A DNA stretch of 58,350 nucleotides, from contig NZ_JADEXQ010000030.1 of assembly GCF_015207035.1 (NCBI RefSeq), positions 1 through 58,350 on the forward strand. Reading direction: 5' to 3'. Position 1 is the stretch's first letter; each line of letters begins with the position of its first letter. The position numbers were made by a program, and so were the translations under genes. The notes under the pieces are model-generated. The model was not told where the DNA came from. It ran no database searches and saw nothing but the letters and a program-made list of their open reading frames with translations. This document shows positions 53,631-58,350 of this stretch, one piece after another. The stretch comes from Romeriopsis navalis LEGE 11480 (lineage in GTDB: Bacteria; Cyanobacteriota; Cyanobacteriia; Leptolyngbyales; Leptolyngbyaceae).

Positions 53631-54656
53631 GTGTCACAACTCAAGCCGCTTTGGAAAACCACAATTGGCGATTATGTGACGGTGTTGGATTGGTCCGATG
53701 ATTGCTTGGCGATCGCTTCGGCAGCGGGTGAAGTTATCCTGCAATATGCGGATCAAGCGATAGTGCTGCGGGCTGCGGATGGGCAATCAATTGATTGCCT
53801 CGCATTTTCCCACGATCACCAATTTCTCGCGAGTGGCAGCCAAAATTCGCAGGTCAATATTTGGTCCGTTCCCACCGCCACATTAATTACCCCAACGGTG
53901 GTAAAAACGCTGGAATATCCGCGTCATTGGATCGATCGATTAGCCTGGCATCCCCAGCAAAACCAACTGGCATTTAGCCTGGGTAAGCAAGTCCAGGTAT
54001 GGGATGTGACGACCGATCAGGCCGGTGCGCAGTTAAACTTTGCCGGTTCTTCGGTGATGGATCTCGCTTGGCATCCGGCGGGTTTATATTTGGCGGTAAG
54101 CGGTTATTTGGGTACGAAGCTTTGGCGATCGGATGACTGGCTGACCGCGCCACAGATACTCGAAGTGCCTTCTGCAAGCGCTAAGGTCGGTTGGTCAACG
54201 GATGGGCGATATTTTGCATCGGGTAATCTCGATCGGATGATTACGCTGGTGGAAACGGAGCAGTGGGAAAAGCCTTGGGCGATGCGCGGATTTCCGGGAA
54301 AGATTCGGTGTTTAGCTTGGTCGGATAATTTCGCTGGGTCGGATACGCAGTTGTTAGCGGTATCGAGTCAAGAAGGGATCGCCGTCTGGCATTATGTGGC
54401 AGCACAGGAAAATTGGGATTGCCAGGTATTACAGCAACATACTGATTCAGTTCAAGCCATTGCCTTTCAACCCGGCACATCGCTGTTAGCGTCAACCGCG
54501 AGTGATGGTCAGATCGCATTATGGCAAGATGGGCAACTGCTACAGACATTGTCCGAAAACTCTGCCGCTGGTGCCTGTTTAGCCTGGAGTCAGGATGCTA
54601 CACAATTAGCGGTGGGGCGACAGAATGGGCAAATTGAAGTATTTGCAATCGGTTAA
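53631..54656 (+). CDS. WD40 repeat protein paired with the CobW-type GTPase
   Basis: 341 residues forming a single propeller of about seven WD40-like blades (C-L-A-F-S-H-D-H-Q-F-L-A-S-G-S, L-A-W-H-P-A-G-L-Y-L-A-V-S, A-I-A-F-Q-P-G-T-S-L-L-A-S-T). No signal peptide. The GTG start at 53631 comes two bases after the cobW-like stop, so the two are certainly co-translated. This gene pair recurs in cyanobacteria; the WD40 protein may hold the GTPase target. That role is inferred. Confidence 0.82.
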   Translation: MSQLKPLWKTTIGDYVTVLDWSDDCLAIASAAGEVILQYADQAIVLRAADGQSIDCLAFSHDHQFLASGSQNSQVNIWSVPTATLITPTVVKTLEYPRHWIDRLAWHPQQNQLAFSLGKQVQVWDVTTDQAGAQLNFAGSSVMDLAWHPAGLYLAVSGYLGTKLWRSDDWLTAPQILEVPSASAKVGWSTDGRYFASGNLDRMITLVETEQWEKPWAMRGFPGKIRCLAWSDNFAGSDTQLLAVSSQEGIAVWHYVAAQENWDCQVLQQHTDSVQAIAFQPGTSLLASTASDGQIALWQDGQLLQTLSENSAAGACLAWSQDATQLAVGRQNGQIEVFAIG

Positions 54657-54669
54657 AGACCGGAAAAGT

Positions 54670-55548
54670 CTACGGCTTTGTTTTGGTTAGGTTTGTCTTT
54701 GTTAGTTCTGTTTGGGGCAGTTTTGTCTGCGTCAGAATTCCTTGAGATGGGCTGAACAGTAACGCGAGTAGGAATAACCCCGTCGAAATCAGCGAAATCG
54801 TGGGACCCGAGGGCAGGTTTTGGTAGTAGCTCAGGTACACGCCCGAAACGCTGGAAAATAGTCCAATCAAGGCACCTAACAGGATCATATGGTGCAACTC
54901 TTTCACCAACAAATTGGCGGTCAGTGCGGGCACCGTCAGTAAGGCTACAACCAAAATCACGCCAACGGCTTGCATACTGGCAATAATCGTCAGCGTAATT
55001 GCTGCCATAAATCCCACGTAGATTTTGTTCACCGGTAAGCCGATCGCCTGTGCCCCAGTTTTATCAAAGGTATAGAACAGCAGCTCTTTGTAAAACGCGG
55101 CAATCGCGATGAGTACGATCGCGCTGATAATCCCCGTGCGCCAGACATCCAGCCAAGTGACGCTCAAGATATTGCCATACAGAAAGGCATCAAGGTCGAT
55201 CTTATTTTTTAACACCGTGATCAGCATAATGCCCAGCGAAAAGAAGGTCGAAAACGTCAACGCCATTGCAGCATCGGATTTAATCCGCGACTGTGTCCGA
55301 ATCCAGCTAATCAGAAATCCCCCGCATAACCCTGAAACGGCTGCACCAAAGAGCATATCAAGCCTGAGAAAGTAAGAAATCGACAAACCTGGCAAGACGC
55401 AATGGGCCACCACATCCGCGATCATGGTCATGCGCTGCACAATTAGATAGCTGCCTAATGCGGGACAGAGCACACCGATCAGGATACTGATTACCAAGGC
55501 TCGCTGCATAAATTGGTAATTCCAAGGATCAAGCAGAAGATGCAACAT
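54670..55548 (-). CDS. Metal ABC transporter permease (ABC-3 family, Mn/Zn type)
   Basis: 292 residues with eight or nine membrane helices and the family pattern A-D-V-V-A-H-C-V-L-P-G-L near residue 45 and V-A-L-L-T-V-P-A-L-T-A near residue 195. It is of the ZnuB/MntB/TroC group. The C-terminal tail (T-Q-T-K-L-P-Q-T-E-L-T-K-T repeats) is an unusual short threonine-lysine repeat. It lies downstream of its ATPase gene on the same strand. No binding protein is encoded beside it. Confidence 0.9.
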   Translation of the reverse strand: MLHLLLDPWNYQFMQRALVISILIGVLCPALGSYLIVQRMTMIADVVAHCVLPGLSISYFLRLDMLFGAAVSGLCGGFLISWIRTQSRIKSDAAMALTFSTFFSLGIMLITVLKNKIDLDAFLYGNILSVTWLDVWRTGIISAIVLIAIAAFYKELLFYTFDKTGAQAIGLPVNKIYVGFMAAITLTIIASMQAVGVILVVALLTVPALTANLLVKELHHMILLGALIGLFSSVSGVYLSYYQNLPSGPTISLISTGLFLLALLFSPSQGILTQTKLPQTELTKTNLTKTKP

Positions 55549-55596
55549 GGTGGTGAGTTGTGAATATTAGTCGTGGGTTGGGAATATCAACTTTTG

Positions 55597-55623
55597 GCTC
55601 CCCAGAATTTTTCGCTAGGGAGC
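55597..55623. other. Hairpin between ATPase and permease genes
   Basis: GCTCCC (55597-55602) and GGGAGC (55618-55623) can pair around an AT-rich loop, in the 124-bp gap between the two transporter genes. It may set the ratio of the two mRNA parts. Confidence 0.35.
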
Positions 55624-55672
55624 AGTTCGGCCAGTTTGAGGCAAAATTCAAGTTCGTAAAATCATCCTGAAT

Positions 55673-56443
55673 CTAACAAGCCCAATCCGTCTCACTCGGA
55701 TGGTGATGGCCATGATGCTGTGCATATCCCTGCTGCTCGTAAAACACACCACCGTAAGCCTGCAACAAGTTCTCCGGTGTCATTACCTTCTGCGGCGTAT
55801 CGTCAGCAATAATCCGCTGATTTATTAATAGGAGTCGATCGAGCACCCCCATTGCATTACCCCAATCATGGCTACTGACCAGCAGCATTTTGCCCTGGGA
55901 TCGGAGTTCTTCAAACACCTTCACCATGACGGATTCGGTTTTTTTATCGACGCCGGTGAAGGGTTCATCGAAGAAAAATATTTCGGCTTCCTGGGCTAAA
56001 GCCCGTGCCAGGAAAACCCGCTGTTGTTGTCCGCCAGAAAGTTCGCCAATCCGTCGATCCTTGAGGTGTAGCATATCCACCCGTTCTAGGGCTGCCCTGA
56101 CGAGGGCCTTGGCTTGCCGGTTGGGACGGCGAAACCAACCGAGGCTGCGGGCGCGGGACATCATCACGACATGCCACACCGTAATCGGATAATCCCAGTC
56201 GATTTGCGATCGCTGGGGCACGTAGGCGACTTTTTCTAATTGTTGATGCAGGGGGCAGGTGCAATAGTGCACTGCGCCGGCGCTTTTGGGGATGAGGCCC
56301 AACATGGCCTTCATCATAGTGCTTTTGCCTGCACCGTTTGGCCCTAAAATGCCGACAACTTCGCCGGGATGAATGTGAAAACTCACATCCTCCAAGCTAC
56401 GGATATCGCGGTATCGCACGGCTAATTGCTGAACATCTAGCAT
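55673..56443 (-). CDS. Metal ABC transporter ATP-binding protein with His-rich tail
   Basis: 256 residues from the ATG at 56443. Walker A G-P-N-G-A-G-K-S-T, Q-loop P-Q-R-S-Q-I-D-W-D-Y-P, signature L-S-G-G-Q-Q-Q-R, Walker B I-F-F-F-D-E-P and H-loop S-S-H-D-W. The D-W-D-Y-P-I-T-V motif after the Q-loop is typical of Mn/Zn/Fe importers. The C-terminus holds Q-H-H-G-H-H-H-P, a possible metal sensor or store. A Fur/Zur-type box lies 59 bp upstream. Confidence 0.9.
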   Translation of the reverse strand: MLDVQQLAVRYRDIRSLEDVSFHIHPGEVVGILGPNGAGKSTMMKAMLGLIPKSAGAVHYCTCPLHQQLEKVAYVPQRSQIDWDYPITVWHVVMMSRARSLGWFRRPNRQAKALVRAALERVDMLHLKDRRIGELSGGQQQRVFLARALAQEAEIFFFDEPFTGVDKKTESVMVKVFEELRSQGKMLLVSSHDWGNAMGVLDRLLLINQRIIADDTPQKVMTPENLLQAYGGVFYEQQGYAQHHGHHHPSETDWAC

Positions 56444-56501
56444 CGGCTGCTCAAGGTTGAAGCGACGAATATGAGAACGCTGACTCCTCAAAAATCATTG
56501 C

Positions 56502-56519
56502 GAGAATCATTATCATTCT
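56502..56519. promoter_or_regulatory. Fur/Zur-type box before the metal transporter genes
   Basis: GAGAATCATTATCATTCT has the AATCATTATCATT core of the Fur family and AGAAT/ATTCT inverted ends. It lies 59 bp before the ATG at 56443, in promoter position. Fur (iron), Zur (zinc) or a Mur-like regulator could bind; the neighbouring CobW gene favours zinc. Confidence 0.65.
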
Positions 56520-56568
56520 ACAGAGCGGCTCTAATTGTAGCAGGAACGACCGACGAATTTTAAGAATT

Positions 56569-58038
56569 CTACCCGTTATCTTCAGCGCTGGTATTTCCCG
56601 GGCCAGCTTGATTGCGTTTGCGCTCCGCCAGTTGCAGCAGGATTTCCTGGTGTTTCTCTTTGGTGATGGGATAGAAGTAGGCGAGACATAGACCGGCGAG
56701 CAAGATCGCGGTGGGAATTGGCCCGATCGCCCAACGAATCGCATCGATCGCGCTATCCGGTTGCTCCGGCATGACACTCCCCGTTTTCTCGCGGAACCCG
56801 GCAAAGGCCAAGCCTTGGCCCAGGAGAAATAGGCCCAGCGCCAAACCAAACTTTTGCAGCAACACCATAAAGGCGTAAAACACCCCTTCGCGGCGTTGGC
56901 CGGTTTCCAGCTCATCCCACTCAATTACATCGGGCACCATGGACCAGGGGACGAGGTAGGCCACCGACACCCCGAAGCCAGCCAGCACCGCCAGAAAATA
57001 CATCAAGGGCACTTGATCCGGTTTGATTAAAAACAGTCCGAACTGGGCGATTAGCCAAAAGCCATTGCCAAGGAAATAAACAACCTTTTTGCCATAGCGC
57101 CGACTCACCCGTTCCCAGACAAACAGCATGGCCAAGGCTGTTCCCTGAACGGCGATCATCACTTGGGTGAACTGCGCCTCGGACAGCTTCATATAGTTGA
57201 TCACATAGTAGGGAATGATCGAAGCGGTCATTTGGACGGCCAGCCAGGAGCAGAAATAAATGCCGATGACAAACTGGAAGGGGCGGTTATTCAGGGCGAT
57301 CTTGATTTGTTGGCCGATTGGAATCGGTTCTTCTAAGGCTGTTTGGGATGCGACCCGTTGTCGTTCAGCGTTTAAGACGCGCCGCTTCACCCCAAAGACG
57401 CACCAATACAGTGGCAGCGTGGACATGACGGCCGTGACCAAACCGAGCAGGAGATACTGGGTACTCGTGGGGGATGTCTTAAACGTCAAGAAAATGATTT
57501 GCGCCACAATCAGGGACAAAATGCTGCCGCCGATCGAGAAAAAGAAGCGAAAGGTATTCAGGTTGGTGCGTTCGTTATAGTCCTGGGTGACTTCGGGGGT
57601 GAGTGCGGTGTAGGGTAGATTGACGATCGTATAGAAGATATTGAAGATAATCCCGATCGCCACGTAGTAGGCGAACAGCCACCACTGATTCATATTCGGA
57701 TCGCGGCTAAACTGCGGCACGATCCATTGCAAGAAGAAGATAATCCCAAAGGGCAATGCGCCGTAGAGCATCCACGGGAGACGACGGCCCCACTTACTTT
57801 TGGTGCGATCGCTCATGACGCCGACGATCGGGTCGTTAATCGCATCGAAGATTTTGCCAATCATCAGCACCGAACCCGCCAATGCTGGATTCATGCCCGC
57901 GACGTTGGTGAAGAAAAACATCAGGAAAAACGCCAGCAGGTTGGCCGTCATGGCTGGCCCCATATCCCCGGCGCCGTAGGCCAACTTGGTGGCGAAGGAA
58001 AGTTTTTCAGCGGGCGGTGAGGCAGCGGGGTCTTGCAT
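56569..58038 (-). CDS. MFS sugar:cation symporter-like transporter (GPH family)
   Basis: 489 residues with twelve membrane helices. The first loop has the GPH/MelB-like pattern K-I-F-D-A-I-N-D-P-I-V-G-V-M-S-D-R-T and G-R-R-L-P-W-M. Members couple uptake of sugars or glycosides to Na+ or H+. Substrate unknown. The central loop (residues about 205-235) and the charged C-terminus are normal. It is transcribed from its own promoter between 58039 and 58228. Confidence 0.85.
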   Translation of the reverse strand: MQDPAASPPAEKLSFATKLAYGAGDMGPAMTANLLAFFLMFFFTNVAGMNPALAGSVLMIGKIFDAINDPIVGVMSDRTKSKWGRRLPWMLYGALPFGIIFFLQWIVPQFSRDPNMNQWWLFAYYVAIGIIFNIFYTIVNLPYTALTPEVTQDYNERTNLNTFRFFFSIGGSILSLIVAQIIFLTFKTSPTSTQYLLLGLVTAVMSTLPLYWCVFGVKRRVLNAERQRVASQTALEEPIPIGQQIKIALNNRPFQFVIGIYFCSWLAVQMTASIIPYYVINYMKLSEAQFTQVMIAVQGTALAMLFVWERVSRRYGKKVVYFLGNGFWLIAQFGLFLIKPDQVPLMYFLAVLAGFGVSVAYLVPWSMVPDVIEWDELETGQRREGVFYAFMVLLQKFGLALGLFLLGQGLAFAGFREKTGSVMPEQPDSAIDAIRWAIGPIPTAILLAGLCLAYFYPITKEKHQEILLQLAERKRNQAGPGNTSAEDNG

Positions 58039-58228
58039 CGGAATATCTATCCATCAAAGTCAGTCAATGCCGCTAACACTTGTAGCATGGCGGATTGATC
58101 TTGCAGATTAACTTTTGCGCCGCGAGACGTGTCGCTCTCAGAACCGTTGCGAATCATCCAACACCCTTGAGAACCAATGCGGTATGCTACCCAAAACAAA
58201 GTGATCAGACACAAATTATTCAGAATCT

Positions 58229-58350
58229 ATGGCCGACCTGTTCGTATCCTGGGACGATTACCATCAAACGATCGAAGATCTTGCTGCCCAAATTTATACG
58301 TCCGGCTGGGAGTTTAATCAAATTATTTGTCTAGCGCGCGGTGGACTGCG
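58229..58350 (+). CDS. Phosphoribosyltransferase, start only
   Basis: The frame opens with ATG at 58229 and runs out of the window after 40 codons. M-A-D-L-F-V-S-W-D-D-Y and N-Q-I-I-C-L-A-R-G-G-L are the N-terminal pattern of the xanthine/hypoxanthine-guanine phosphoribosyltransferase group (the A-R-G-G segment precedes the active site). The PRPP motif itself lies outside. Confidence 0.75.
   Translation, partial: MADLFVSWDDYHQTIEDLAAQIYTSGWEFNQIICLARGGL

Noticed and set aside
58095-58334. 79-codon frame overlapping the start of the phosphoribosyltransferase gene.
   Set aside because: The ATG at 58229 in the other frame gives the conserved N-terminus of the phosphoribosyltransferase family.

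Overview
The window is cyanobacterial chromosome. The evidence is the many HIP1-type GCGATCGC and CGATCG palindromes in most genes, a CpcT/CpeT-type chromophore lyase homologue, a Tic22 homologue, a PEP-CTERM surface protein, a CbiC/CobH of cyanobacterial type, and cyanobacterial multi-PAS/GAF kinases and WD40 STAND proteins. I cannot name the genus; a filamentous or Leptolyngbya/Acaryochloris-like lineage would fit. No rRNA, tRNA, CRISPR array or intact insertion sequence was recognised.

Layout. 1-8.6 kb is ordinary core and accessory sequence: the end of a PEP-CTERM protein, a PPOX flavoprotein, an orphan ParA, a B12-binding-type radical SAM protein, an AEC transporter, a RemA-like DUF370 protein, a divergent NTF2-like/LysR pair and nadC. 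At 8.6-12.2 kb lies a 1201-residue STAND protein (HTH, NB-ARC, 14 WD40 repeats) on the minus strand, with repeated AGCACA elements over its promoter. At 12.2-18.8 kb lies an AT-rich island in which I saw no CGATCG site. It carries a lipoprotein, two small proteins, four peptidoglycan-amidase-like genes of three types in a row, and a broken two-repeat SH3-like secreted protein. At 18.9-22.8 kb a pair of AAA/STAND-like ATPase genes follows, one with an HTH and one with a large membrane domain.

23-32.4 kb holds two small secreted proteins, a ceramidase-like membrane protein, mrdA (PBP2), a complete potADBC polyamine uptake operon, Tic22 and a DUF1499 protein. 32.5-37.6 kb holds a CpcT/CpeT homologue and then many small genes: a Uma2 gene broken by an in-frame amber codon, a DM13 lipoprotein, a decayed vapC remnant, an intact VapBC-type pair, a BrnT/BrnA-type pair with an operator-like palindrome, and two orphan antitoxin-like genes. 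37.7-45.8 kb holds ileS, a PD-(D/E)XK-like protein, a TPR protein, a GNAT acetyltransferase, trpE, a structure-rich intergenic region that may encode an RNA, and cobH. The last part holds an alpha/beta hydrolase, a VWA protein behind a striking direct-repeat array, a CBS-PAS-GAF hybrid kinase, a CobW GTPase with a WD40 partner, a Fur/Zur-box-controlled metal ABC transporter, an MFS symporter and the start of a phosphoribosyltransferase.

The best candidate for something undescribed is the 8.6-18.8 kb block: a STAND sensor next to a cluster of peptidoglycan amidases without visible signal peptides, one of them with a substituted zinc ligand. AGCACA-type sites lie in front of both units. This could be a cell-wall-targeting immunity, lysis or antagonism module. 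The link between sensor and amidases is inference from position and shared motifs only.
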